64,000 nucleotides of DNA. It comes from Symbiodinium sp. CCMP2592. Its lineage: Eukaryota > Sar > Dinophyceae > Suessiales > Symbiodiniaceae. The notes below the pieces were generated by a model. That model saw nothing but the letters and a program-made list of their open reading frames with translations. It was not told where the DNA came from and searched no databases. Where the stretch lies: the NCBI GenBank assembly GCA_905221615.1, contig CAJNDT010001890.1:922602-986601 (forward strand), given 5' to 3'. The stretch's first letter is position 1. Each line of letters opens with the position of its first letter. The translations under genes and the position numbers were made by a program. This document shows positions 40,293 to 49,046 of this stretch, piece after piece.

Positions 40293-40439
40293 TATATACG
40301 TGTGTGCTTCCTACGTCATTGCCCAGGTTCTACTGCTCTGTCAACGGAAGAGACCGCTTCACGCTCCGCAGTTAAATCAAGGAACAAACCTGTATGCGAG
40401 CAAGCATACAAGTATATGTACCCATGCGTGCATACTGCG

Positions 40440-40482
40440 TTACCCTAAACCCTAAACCCTCAACCCTAAACCCTAAACCCTA
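40440..40482. repeat. CCCTAAA array next to the tandem gene array
   Basis: Six units (one CCCTCAA). This is the last telomere-like array for 17 kb. Confidence 0.85.
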
Positions 40483-40614
40483 CCACCGCGGCAACTGATT
40501 GGTCAAGATCCTCTCACAGCCAACAGGGCAGCGCGTAAAGCCCGCCGGTCGAGGCCCAGGTGCCTCCGGGATGTGCGCTGAATCCGCTGCGGCAAAGGAG
40601 CAAAGGACACCCGA

Positions 40615-41360
40615 AGCAATGCATGCTTGCAGTTGGAGTGATGCGCCTTTTTCGCAGCCAACCCCTCGAGACTATACTCCCAGGCAACGATGCATTCTCG
40701 GCATGCGAGATTTGGACCCAAAAGTACAAGCACCGTGATGGCCCGTGAAGCGGATTCACTGACTTCTTCAGAGATGATGTCCGAGGCCGTGGACTGCTTC
40801 GATGGTGTGTCCAGCCTCATCGTTCATACGTCATGTCGAGCTTTGCCGCAGCTGTGGAAACTCATCCTATAGAGATCATGGACGGTATCGATGCAGTCTT
40901 GCGTAAGGCCGGACAAGGTTACAAAGTACATTATCAAGCCGGGATATTCGGGAGCTGGAAAACAAGCCTTCGGCTTGCATTGAGGCATCCTGCGACCACG
41001 GCAAATTCAAACGACGACCCTTGCAGCAGCAGGCAGTTGCTCGTGTGGGCTCCAGCCAAAGTGTTCATGATCGTATCAAAGATACTTGCTGCAGTTATAC
41101 ATCCATTGAGGAGTGGGACATGGCAACTGCTACATGGTCAGCCCATGCTGAGGCCGCAAGTTCTGGCTGGCAAAGGAACATTCCGTGCACCCGAGAAAAA
41201 GTAAGAAAGGCAGAGGAAAAGGCAAAGGCAAAGGCAAGAAAGGAAAAGGCAGACGACTTGGAAGGACCGTGTGCAGGAATGCCACCAGGAAGGACATTGG
41301 GGAAACGAATGCCCGAATGTACATTAGAAAAGAAGTCAGCCTGACCTGGCAGGAGACTCT
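40615..41360 (+). pseudogene. Gag-like retroelement relic, unit A
   Basis: Opposite in strand to the genes. Short frames are broken by shifts. Near the end a Lys/Gly-rich stretch (GKGKGKKGKGRR) is followed, in another frame at 41280-41312, by CHQEGHWGNEC, which fits the C-x4-H-x4-C core of a gag CCHC zinc knuckle with the first Cys lost by one base. This order (basic linker, then knuckle) is typical of the gag of Ty1/copia-like elements. Upstream frames (EEWDMATATWSAHAEAAS) may be further gag sequence. No protease, integrase or reverse transcriptase is present. Long decayed and not expected to be expressed. Confidence 0.5.
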
Positions 41361-41362
41361 AC

Positions 41363-44300
41363 TCAGGCCCACTCAGTACGGGTCTCCTCGTCATGAAGTT
41401 CCATCTTTAGCACCACCGCCTCAGCAACGTCGTGACTGCTTTCAAGGCAGGTGTCTTCCTCGCCGACATTCTCGGCTTTGGCATCCGTTTGCTGCGTCTT
41501 GTTTCCTGCAGGCACGGAAGAAAAAGATGCAAAGGAGGTAATTCGACGCGTGGCCAACGCATCTGTGAGCTTGCTGCGGAAGCCTAGCTCCGTGCTCAGG
41601 AGGACGATCGAGGCGTTCACGTCACGGTAGTCATAGACACAGAGCGCTTCCACAACTTGTCGTACTTCCTTCTCCTGCATGTCTTTCTGGCTCTGAACGA
41701 AGTTCGTCAGGTTGTCGCAGAAGTCTGTGGAGGCTAGTGGCTTGCCGAGGTTCATGATCCACAGCTCATCATTGCTGCCCAAAGCCTTCTTGTAGAAGAG
41801 GGCAGCGATTGCAAGCAACAGCATGAGTCCGAGCACGCTCATCATCATCGCAGAGATGGCGGCCGCCAGGCTGTCCAGGACTGCAGGCCCGTCCTCAGGG
41901 TCTGGGCCAAGGCGGCCCAAACCAATTGCCAAGAGCATCACGAGGAGCAGGTTTGTGACACCGTCCACCAGGTTGAGGATCGGAGCCTTCCACGGCAAGT
42001 ACCAAATCTGCAGCTGCAGGGACAGTAGCAGGATGCCCAGCAGGAACACAAACTGCACGGCCGGCATGTTTGGCGCCGCGACAGCAGGCATGGAAAGGAG
42101 CGGTCCCCGCGTGAGAAGGACCAGGCCAAACCACCAGACATTCGGTCTAAAGCGGAAGATGAGGAAGCGGACACCTCCTTGGATTGCTTTGCCAGACCAG
42201 GAGGGAGCTTTCCAGGCAAAGAAGAAGCAGGAGCTGAGGAAGGCGCCACTCAAGGCCAAGACGGCTGTACCCAGCAGCTGCATCAGCGTGTGCTCGGCCG
42301 AGTTGCAGAAGACGGCGCTATACTTCAGCACGCTCTCGCTGCCTGCGGGGTGGCGGTAACACATGAAGGGAACCAAGCCTATGTTCGTCATCGTGGTGAA
42401 GCTCACCTGGCAGAATTGGCCGATCGTGCTCATCGTCTTGTACTTCTGCCAGGCCAGCCAAGAAAGGCGGCGGGGAAGGAGCAGGTTGGTGAGGAATGCT
42501 GTCGCTACAAGACCTGAGAGCACAACGAAGAAGAAGGCACAGTTGCCAGCGAATCGATGCACGGGGCCACCAGCAACGCAGCTGAAGCCGAGGCTGTCCA
42601 AGTCCAGGAGGAAGATCTGGAAGAAGCCGAGAAAGTCCTTGAGCCCGTTCGGCCAGGGCACTGATACGGTCTGTATCACACCCAAGTTCTGAAACAGGGA
42701 GACCATCATGCCAAAGCTGCAGGTGGTGCAAGTCAGCACACTGGCTTTGGCCGTGTAGCTTGATGTGAGGAGGTAGTAAGAGCTGACTATGCCACAAACC
42801 ACGATACTCATGCCGAGAATCCAAAGCGCAGGCAGCGCTACGCCACACTTGGCACACTGGTTGCCCGTGCTGTAGAAATTCTCGGGGCACTCGCTGCAGG
42901 TGTGGCCCACGCGGCCACCGTCACAACTGCCTGGTGCTCCCCCAGGGCAATGCGACTGGCAGCGGTAGATCTCCAAGGGTGCTTCCATGCTGCTGAAGTA
43001 CATGGGCAGCACTTCGGGCCGTTCTTCACTGCTGCTGTTTCTGAGTCGCTCCACGGTGCTTCCCTTAGGGCAAGACAAGCCCTCGCCGCAGCTCACACAA
43101 CCCAGCGATGCTTCGATCAAGCCTTGTCTACACACGCAGTCTTCCCTTCTGCTCGCAGCAAGTAGCAGGGTCGTGCGGGCCTCGTCGCAGCTGGTGCAAC
43201 CGGTCTGGCCCTCCAAGACTTGGTACGATCCCTGATCGCACACGTTACAGGTCTCGCTGCCATGAGAGTCTGTGTAACTCCCAGGTTGGCATGGTGTGCA
43301 GCTGGTCGCTGCGCTCTTTTCCTGAGAAGTCCCCGGCGCACACGGGACGCAGCGGCGGGTAGCGGCTGTGTTGTCCAGGTACTCCTGCGAGAATTTTCCG
43401 GGGGTGCACACTTCGCAGCTTGTTGCATTTGCCCTGTCCATGACAAAGCTGCCTGCGGCATCAGCTAAACCAAAGCCCGTGATGCAATTGGTTTCGATCG
43501 GAAGCCACTCTTGCCACCGCGGTTTGTTGTCTCGGACCCACCGGCATGCAACATCATAGCGCAAGGTCCCGGAAGCGATCGTCAGCAGAAGATCCATGAG
43601 CTCTCCGAGTTCGAAGGTCACCTTGGAAATGAAGCTGCTGACCCTTGGCGCCTGGTTTGCGAAGTTGCTGCTGACTGCCTTACTGATGTAGGTTCCACTT
43701 GCAGCAGTCCTCATGTTGCCCTGGGCCCACTCCGAAGCGGAATAGGGCGGGAACGTGATGAACTGTGGCTGCTGCGTGATGAAGGTTGCGTCCGGCACCC
43801 ACCAGTAGTAGAGGATGCGCGTAGTGGAAACAATCGAGACATAGTTGCCCCAGGAGTTGGCCACGGCGATTGCAGTCGGCAGGCCATAGGTCGTCGACCA
43901 GAACATCATGGCCTGGAGCTTCCACCCGATACCTGCAGTAATCACAGGGATGCACGTCGATGGGTCACTCCGGCACTGGGGAGATATCCACCACTTGTCT
44001 GCATGACACTTGGCGGCATAGTTGCCATTCGCCAGCACCCGAAGTCCTGCAGCATCACCCGTCCATCTGGCATAGGCTGCCATAGACTCCGGCTTGTAGA
44101 AGTCGGTTTCCTCGCAAAGGAACAGGTCTTGCAAGTTTATGGCATCGATGTCATCGAAGTACTGTTTGGGGTTGTGGTGCGTCAGATTGTAGCCTCGGTA
44201 GAAGTCCAAGGTCAAGCCCTCGGCGTCAAGTGCCTGCTGGAGAACACCCTTGGCGACGTACATCGACTCTTCGCCGTCGTATCCCATGCTGCCCAGATCG

Positions 44301-44731
44301 ACGGGCACCAAGTGCGGGTACGTCTCCTTCATATCTTCCACTACGGCAGCATAGGTGGCGGACCAACAGTCTACGCAGACATGCAGCCGCGTCTCGTTGA
44401 TGCCACACTGTTGATTTGTAGCATTGTTGAAATCCAAACACCCGGCGAGGGCATAAGGCGTGGTCACTGCACTGCGTCCATCCTCCGGGTGTAGCCATGT
44501 CTGGTAGCCCAACACTTCCTCAACCAGGATTCGGGCGATGTCCGATGTCAAGTAGGAAGACTCCCATGCGGCTTGGAAGAATCCAATGGGGATGTCCGTG
44601 CCGTCGAGGGCTTTGATGTGTGATCGCTCAGCCGCTGGAATTGCTTCTGGCAAACATGTTGTAGAAGCACCTCTGCTCGCGACCAGACATACCATGACAC
44701 GAAAGAACAGCCAACGCTGAAACCTCGTCAT
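41363..44731 (-). CDS. Receptor-like multipass protein with OpuAC-like ectodomain, copy 1
   Basis: 1,122 codons in one uninterrupted exon. Layout by residue: signal peptide about 1-25 (hydrophobic LFFRVMVCLVA); 36-425 an ectodomain resembling OpuAC-type substrate-binding proteins of glycine betaine/choline transport (opening IPIGFFQAAWESSY, late ILYYWWVPDATF where bacterial members have a GWTPHW motif); 438-630 Cys-rich GCC2/GCC3 or ephrin-receptor-like modules (CTPGKFSQE, CAPGTSQ, CQPGSY, CDQGSY); about 633-980 with roughly nine membrane segments; 981-1122 a cytoplasmic tail without a kinase or other known domain. Several N-glycosylation sequons lie in the ectodomain (NAT, NET, NLT). It probably sits in a surface membrane and senses or captures a small quaternary amine, but ligand and output are inferred. 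The start ATG gives the signal peptide directly. The N terminus (MTRFQRWLFF) differs from copies 2 and 3. The neighbours are its own paralogues. Confidence 0.8.
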   Translation of the reverse strand: MTRFQRWLFFRVMVCLVASRGASTTCLPEAIPAAERSHIKALDGTDIPIGFFQAAWESSYLTSDIARILVEEVLGYQTWLHPEDGRSAVTTPYALAGCLDFNNATNQQCGINETRLHVCVDCWSATYAAVVEDMKETYPHLVPVDLGSMGYDGEESMYVAKGVLQQALDAEGLTLDFYRGYNLTHHNPKQYFDDIDAINLQDLFLCEETDFYKPESMAAYARWTGDAAGLRVLANGNYAAKCHADKWWISPQCRSDPSTCIPVITAGIGWKLQAMMFWSTTYGLPTAIAVANSWGNYVSIVSTTRILYYWWVPDATFITQQPQFITFPPYSASEWAQGNMRTAASGTYISKAVSSNFANQAPRVSSFISKVTFELGELMDLLLTIASGTLRYDVACRWVRDNKPRWQEWLPIETNCITGFGLADAAGSFVMDRANATSCEVCTPGKFSQEYLDNTAATRRCVPCAPGTSQEKSAATSCTPCQPGSYTDSHGSETCNVCDQGSYQVLEGQTGCTSCDEARTTLLLAASRREDCVCRQGLIEASLGCVSCGEGLSCPKGSTVERLRNSSSEERPEVLPMYFSSMEAPLEIYRCQSHCPGGAPGSCDGGRVGHTCSECPENFYSTGNQCAKCGVALPALWILGMSIVVCGIVSSYYLLTSSYTAKASVLTCTTCSFGMMVSLFQNLGVIQTVSVPWPNGLKDFLGFFQIFLLDLDSLGFSCVAGGPVHRFAGNCAFFFVVLSGLVATAFLTNLLLPRRLSWLAWQKYKTMSTIGQFCQVSFTTMTNIGLVPFMCYRHPAGSESVLKYSAVFCNSAEHTLMQLLGTAVLALSGAFLSSCFFFAWKAPSWSGKAIQGGVRFLIFRFRPNVWWFGLVLLTRGPLLSMPAVAAPNMPAVQFVFLLGILLLSLQLQIWYLPWKAPILNLVDGVTNLLLVMLLAIGLGRLGPDPEDGPAVLDSLAAAISAMMMSVLGLMLLLAIAALFYKKALGSNDELWIMNLGKPLASTDFCDNLTNFVQSQKDMQEKEVRQVVEALCVYDYRDVNASIVLLSTELGFRSKLTDALATRRITSFASFSSVPAGNKTQQTDAKAENVGEEDTCLESSHDVAEAVVLKMELHDEETRTEWA

Positions 44732-44769
44732 GGTCTGGATGATGCGGCGCTACTTCGGCAGGGCGGCAA

Positions 44770-44794
44770 GGCCAAACGGCAGAGCCAAACGGCT
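44770..44794 (-). other. Possible relict spliced-leader pair upstream of gene 1
   Basis: On the gene strand the 5' flank, 39-63 bases before the ATG, reads AGCCGTTTGGCTCTGCCGTT then TGGCC. The first half matches the end of the dinoflagellate spliced leader (AGCCATTTTGGCTC) at 12 of 13 aligned bases if one T is skipped. The second half is a weaker 13-base repeat. Tandem leader relics are known from mRNA-derived dinoflagellate genes. The match is short and could be chance. Confidence 0.35.
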
Positions 44795-45039
44795 TATGCA
44801 GTGTTTGAAGTGGTTCTGGCTTCAGAGTTTGGCGTCCTCGAGCAGACTGACGCTCGACAGTCATGCGTCTGAATCTTGCCTGCAGTCGCCGGTGCTGGCG
44901 CAAACAAGGCAGAAGTTGCAGCAAATAAGCGCAGAAAGTAGGTTACCGTGCTGGCGTACATGCACTGAAGTAAGTCTTAGTTTAAGACGAACAGCGTACG
45001 CAGACTGCACGTGGAACCGCCGGACAACAGACAGCAATG

Positions 45040-45600
45040 CATCTTGCAGTTGGAGTGATGCGCCTTTTTCGCAGCCAACCCCTCGAGACTATACTCCCAG
45101 GCAACGATGCACTCTCGGCATGCGAGATTTGGACCCAAAAAAACAAGCACCGTGATGGCCCGTGAAGCGGATTCACTGACTTCTTCAGAGATGATGTCCA
45201 AGGCCGTAGACTGCTTCGATGGTGTGTCCAGCCTCATCGTTCATACGTCGTGTCGAGCTTTGCTGCAGCTGTGGAAAGTCATCCTATAGAGATCATGGAC
45301 GGTATTCATGCAGTCTTGCGTAAGGCCGGACAAGGTTACAGAGTACATTATCAAGCCGGGATATTCGGGAGCTGGAAAAACAAGCCTTCGGCTTGCGTTG
45401 AGGCATCCTCGGACCACGGCAAAAATAAAGACGACCCTTGCAGCAGCAGGCAGTTGCTCGTGTGGGCTCCAGCCAAAGTGTTCATGATCGTATCAAAGAT
45501 ATTTGCTGCAGTTATACATCCATTGAGGAGTGGGACATGGCAACTGCTACATGATCAGCCCAAGTTCTGGCTGGCACAGAAACAGTCTGTGCACCCGAGA
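45040..45600 (+). pseudogene. Gag-like relic, unit B
   Basis: Same sequence as in unit A with stops and shifts. The basic linker and zinc knuckle are deleted between CACCCGAGA and ATGTACATT (CCGA at both deletion edges in unit A). In one frame around 45330-45440 it reads KPGYSGAGKTSLRLALRHP, which contains a P-loop pattern (G-x4-G-K-T). That frame is broken in unit A by one base. Confidence 0.4.
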
Positions 45601-45627
45601 ATGTACATTAAAAAGAGGAGACTCTAC

Positions 45628-48600
45628 TCAGGCCCACTCAGTACGGGTCTCCTCGGCATGAAGTTCCATCTTTAGCACCGCTGCCTCAGCCACATCTTGA
45701 TTGCTTTCAAGGCAGGTGTCTTCCTCGCTGACATTCTCGGCTTTGGCATCCGTTTCCTGCGTCTTGTTTCCTGCAGGCACGGAAGAAAAAGATGCAAAGG
45801 AGGTAATTCGGCGCATGGCCAACGCATCTGTGAGCTTGCTGCGGAAGCCTAGCTCCGTGCTCAGGAGGACGATCGAGGCGTTCACGTCACGGTAGTCATA
45901 GACACAGAGCGCTTCCACAACTTGTCGTACTTCCTTCTCCTGCATGTCTTTCTGGCTTTGAATGAAGTTCGTCAGATTGTCGCAGAAGTCTTTGGAGGGT
46001 ACTGGCTTGCCGAGGTTCATGATCCACAGCTCATCATTGCTGCCCAAAGCCTTCTTGTAGAAGAGGGCAGCGATTGCAAGCAACAGCATGAGTCCGAGCA
46101 CGCTCATCATCATCGCAGAGATGGCGGCCGCCAGGCTGTCCAGGACTGCAGGCCCGTCCTCAGGGTCTGGGCCAAGGCGGCCCAAACCAATTGCCAAGAG
46201 CATCACGAGGAGCAGGTTTGTGACACCGTCCACCAGGTTGAGGATCGGAGCCTTCCACGGCAAGTACCAAATCTGCAGCTGCAGGGACAGTAGCAGGATG
46301 CCCAGCAGGAACACAAACTGCACGGCCGGCATGTTTGGCGCCGCGACAGCAGGCATGGAAAGGAGCGGTCCCCGCGTGAGAAGGACCAGGCCAAACCACC
46401 AGACATTGGGTCTAAAGCGGAAGATGAGGAAGCGGACACCTCCTTGGATTGCTTTGCCAGACCAGGAGGGAGCTTTCCAGGCAAAGAAGAAGCAGGAGCT
46501 GAGGAAGGCGCCACTCAAGGCCAAGACGGCTGTACCCAGCAGCTGCATCAGCGTGTGCTCGGCCGAGTTGCAGAAGACGTCGCTATACTTCAGCACGCTC
46601 TCGCTGCCTGCGGGGTGGCGGTAACACATGAAGGGAACCAAGCCTATGTTCGTCATCGTGGTGAAGCTCACCTGGCAGAACTGGCCGATCGTGCTCATCG
46701 TCTTGTACTTCTGCCAGGCCAGCCAAGAAAGGCGGCGGGGAAGGAGCAGGTTGGTGAGGAATGCTGTCGCAACAAGACCTGAGAGCACAACGAAGAAGAA
46801 GGCACAGTTGCCAGCGAATCGATGCACGGGGCCACCAGCAACGCAGCTGAAGCCGAGGCTGTCCAAGTCCAGGAGGAAGATCTGGAAGAAGCCGAGAAAG
46901 TCCTTGAGTCCGTTCGGCCAGGGCACTGATACGGTCTGTATCACACCCAAGTTCTGAAACAGGGAGACCATCATGCCAAAGCTGCAGGTGGTGCAAGTCA
47001 GCACACTGGCTTTGGCCGTGTAGCTTGATGTGAGTAGGTAGTAAGAGCTGAATATGCCACAAACCACGATACCAAGGCCGAGAATCCAAAGCGCAGGCAG
47101 TGCTACGCCACACTTGGCACACTGGTTGCCCGTGCTGTAGAAATTCTCGGGGCACTCGCTGCAGGTGTAGCCCACGCGGCCTCCGTCACAACTGCCTGGT
47201 GCTCCCCCAGGGCAATGCGACTGGCAGCGGTAGATCTCCAAGGGTGCTTCCATGCTGCTGAAGTACATGGGCAGCACTTCGGGCCGTTCTTCGCTGCTGC
47301 TGTTTCTGAGTCGCTCCACGGTGCTTCCCTTAGGGCAGGACAAGCCCTCGCTGCAGCTCACACAAACCCCCAGCGACGCTTCGATCAAGCCTTGTCTACA
47401 CACGCAGTCTTCCCTTCTGCTCGCAGCAAGTAGCAGGGTCGTGCGGGCCTCGTCGCAGGTGGTGCAACCGGTCTGGCCCTCCAAGACTTGGTACGATCCC
47501 TGATCGCACACGTTACAGGTCTCCCTGCCATGAGAGTCTGTGTAACTCCCAGGTTGGCATGGTGTGCAGCTGGTCGCTGCGCTCTTTTCCTGAGAAGTCC
47601 CCGGCGCACACGGGACGCAGCGGCGGGTGGCGGCTGTGTTGTCCAGGTACTCCTGCGAGAATTTTCCGGGGGTGCACACTTCGCAGCTTGTTGCATTTGC
47701 CCTGTCCATCACGAAGCTGCCTGCGGCATCAGCTAAACCAAAGCCGGTGATGCAATTGGTTTCGATCGGAAGCCACTCTTGCCACCGCGGTTTGTTGTCT
47801 CGGACCCACCGGCATGCAACATCATAGCGCAAGGTCCCGGAAGCGATCGTGAGCAGAAGATCCATGAGCTCTCCGAGTTCGAAGTTCACCTTGGAAATGA
47901 AGCTGCTGACCCTTGGCGCCTGGTTTGCGAAGTTGCTGCTGACTGCTTTACTGATGTAGGTTCCACTTGCAGCCGTCCTCATGTTGCCCTGGGCCCACTC
48001 CGAAGCGGAATAGGGCGGGAACGTGATGAACTGTGGCTGCTGCGTGATGAAGGTTGCGTCCGGCACCCACCAGTAGTAGAGGATGCGCATAGTGGAAACA
48101 ATCGAGACATAGTTGCCCCAGGAGTTGGCCACGGCGATTGCAGTCGGCAGGCCATAGGTCGTCGACCAGAACATCATGGCCTGGAGCTTCCACCCGACAC
48201 CTGCAGTAATCACAGGGATACAGGTCGATGTGTCACTCCGGCACTGGGGAGATATCCACCACTTGTCTGCATGACACTTGGCGGCATAGTTGCCATTCGC
48301 CAGCACCCGAAGTCCTGCAGCATCACCCGTCCATCTGGCATAGGCTGCCATAGACTCCGGCTTGTAGAAGTCGGTTTCCTCGCAAAGGAACAGGTCTTGC
48401 AAGTTTATGGCATTGATGTCATCGAAGTACTGTTTGGGGTTGTGGTGCGTCAGATTGTAGCCTCGGTAGAAGTCCAAGGTCAAGCCCTCGGCGTCAAGTG
48501 CCTGCTGGAGAACACCCTTGGCGACGTACATCGACTCTTCGCCGTCGTATCCCATGCTGCCCAGATCGACGGGCACCAAGTGCGAGTACGTCTCCTTCAT

Positions 48601-48990
48601 ATCTTCCACTACGGCAGCATAGGAGGCGGCCCAACAGTCTACGCAGACATGCAGCCGCGTCTCGTTGATGCCACACTGTTGATTTGTAGCATTGTTGAAA
48701 TCCAAACACCCGGCGAGGGCATAAGGCGTGGTGACTGCACTGCGTCCATCCTCCGGGTGTAGCCATGTCTGGTAGCCCAACACTTCCTCAACCAGGATTC
48801 GAGCAATGTCCGATGTCAAGTAGGAAGACTCCCATGCGCCTTGGAAGAATCCAATGGGGATGTCCGTGCCGTCGAGGGCTTTGATGTGTGATCGCTCAGC
48901 CGCTGGAATTGCTTCTGGCAAACATGTTGTAGAAGCACCTCTGCTCGCGACCAGACATACCATGACACGGAAGAACCAACGCAGCGCCAT
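45628..48990 (-). CDS. Receptor-like multipass protein with OpuAC-like ectodomain, copy 2
   Basis: 1,120 codons, intronless, same domain order as copy 1. The N terminus is MALRWFFRVMVCLVASRG; a second Met (residue 9) could also serve as start. Differences from copy 3 are few (about ten residues): TYSHLVP, STMRILYY, SKVNFEL, CTTCDEA, GVCVSCSEG, VGYTCSEC, ILGLGIVVCG, QETDAKA. It has one residue more than copy 1 in the Cys-rich part (SLGVCVSC against SLGCVSC). No stop, frameshift or lost Cys that would suggest decay. At several of these sites copies 1 and 3 agree against copy 2, and at others 2 and 3 agree against 1, as expected from exchange between units. Function as for copy 1: surface sensor or scavenger receptor, inferred. 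Confidence 0.8.
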   Translation of the reverse strand: MALRWFFRVMVCLVASRGASTTCLPEAIPAAERSHIKALDGTDIPIGFFQGAWESSYLTSDIARILVEEVLGYQTWLHPEDGRSAVTTPYALAGCLDFNNATNQQCGINETRLHVCVDCWAASYAAVVEDMKETYSHLVPVDLGSMGYDGEESMYVAKGVLQQALDAEGLTLDFYRGYNLTHHNPKQYFDDINAINLQDLFLCEETDFYKPESMAAYARWTGDAAGLRVLANGNYAAKCHADKWWISPQCRSDTSTCIPVITAGVGWKLQAMMFWSTTYGLPTAIAVANSWGNYVSIVSTMRILYYWWVPDATFITQQPQFITFPPYSASEWAQGNMRTAASGTYISKAVSSNFANQAPRVSSFISKVNFELGELMDLLLTIASGTLRYDVACRWVRDNKPRWQEWLPIETNCITGFGLADAAGSFVMDRANATSCEVCTPGKFSQEYLDNTAATRRCVPCAPGTSQEKSAATSCTPCQPGSYTDSHGRETCNVCDQGSYQVLEGQTGCTTCDEARTTLLLAASRREDCVCRQGLIEASLGVCVSCSEGLSCPKGSTVERLRNSSSEERPEVLPMYFSSMEAPLEIYRCQSHCPGGAPGSCDGGRVGYTCSECPENFYSTGNQCAKCGVALPALWILGLGIVVCGIFSSYYLLTSSYTAKASVLTCTTCSFGMMVSLFQNLGVIQTVSVPWPNGLKDFLGFFQIFLLDLDSLGFSCVAGGPVHRFAGNCAFFFVVLSGLVATAFLTNLLLPRRLSWLAWQKYKTMSTIGQFCQVSFTTMTNIGLVPFMCYRHPAGSESVLKYSDVFCNSAEHTLMQLLGTAVLALSGAFLSSCFFFAWKAPSWSGKAIQGGVRFLIFRFRPNVWWFGLVLLTRGPLLSMPAVAAPNMPAVQFVFLLGILLLSLQLQIWYLPWKAPILNLVDGVTNLLLVMLLAIGLGRLGPDPEDGPAVLDSLAAAISAMMMSVLGLMLLLAIAALFYKKALGSNDELWIMNLGKPVPSKDFCDNLTNFIQSQKDMQEKEVRQVVEALCVYDYRDVNASIVLLSTELGFRSKLTDALAMRRITSFASFSSVPAGNKTQETDAKAENVSEEDTCLESNQDVAEAAVLKMELHAEETRTEWA

Positions 48991-49028
48991 GGTCTGGATG
49001 ATGCGCAGCTACTTCGGCAGGGCGGCAA

Positions 49029-49041
49029 GGCCAAACGGCTT
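49029..49041 (-). other. Single leader-like motif upstream of gene 2
   Basis: Unit B has only one AGCCGTTTGGCC where units A and C have the 13-base motif twice. It lies about 40 bases before the ATG. Confidence 0.3.
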
Positions 49042-49046
49042 CTGCA

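Larger units (their letters stand above)
116..40482. repeat. Landscape of interspersed telomere-like repeats
   Basis: Dozens of short, mostly degenerate arrays of TTTAGGG or CCCTAAA (one to about fifteen units, often drifting to TTCAGGG, TTTAAGGG or CCCTAAAA) are scattered here in both orientations, with about 100-500 bp between them. This is not a terminal telomere: arrays are short, both orientations occur, and other sequence intervenes everywhere. Arrays of CCCTAAA type usually precede GC-rich islands and TTTAGGG type usually follow them. Clear arrays not listed separately are at 1280-1480, 2270-2330, 2410-2600, 2960-3130, 3445-3640, 5070-5190, 10315-10610, 17350-17780, 26220-26280 and 27605-27645. 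Confidence 0.85.
40615..44917. repeat. Tandem unit A (4.3 kb)
   Basis: Similarity to units B and C starts at AGCAATGCATGCTTGCAG (40615) and runs to the GCAGCA at 44918, where unit B begins. It contains a gag-like relic on + and receptor-like gene 1 on -. Compared with B and C it lacks the 2.76 kb upstream of the gene. Confidence 0.85.

Noticed and set aside
120-40480. Reading each CCCTAAA-unique-TTTAGGG block as a fused telomere-capped minichromosome
   Set aside because: Alternation of the two orientations follows partly from merging neighbouring same-type arrays, and head-to-head TTTAGGG-CCCTAAA joints are not seen; the intron-boundary reading explains the coding islands better.
43511-44494. 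327-codon + strand ORF, also at 47779-48762 and 54806-55789
   Set aside because: It is antisense to the OpuAC-like part of each receptor-like gene; its openness follows from GC-rich third positions of the real gene.
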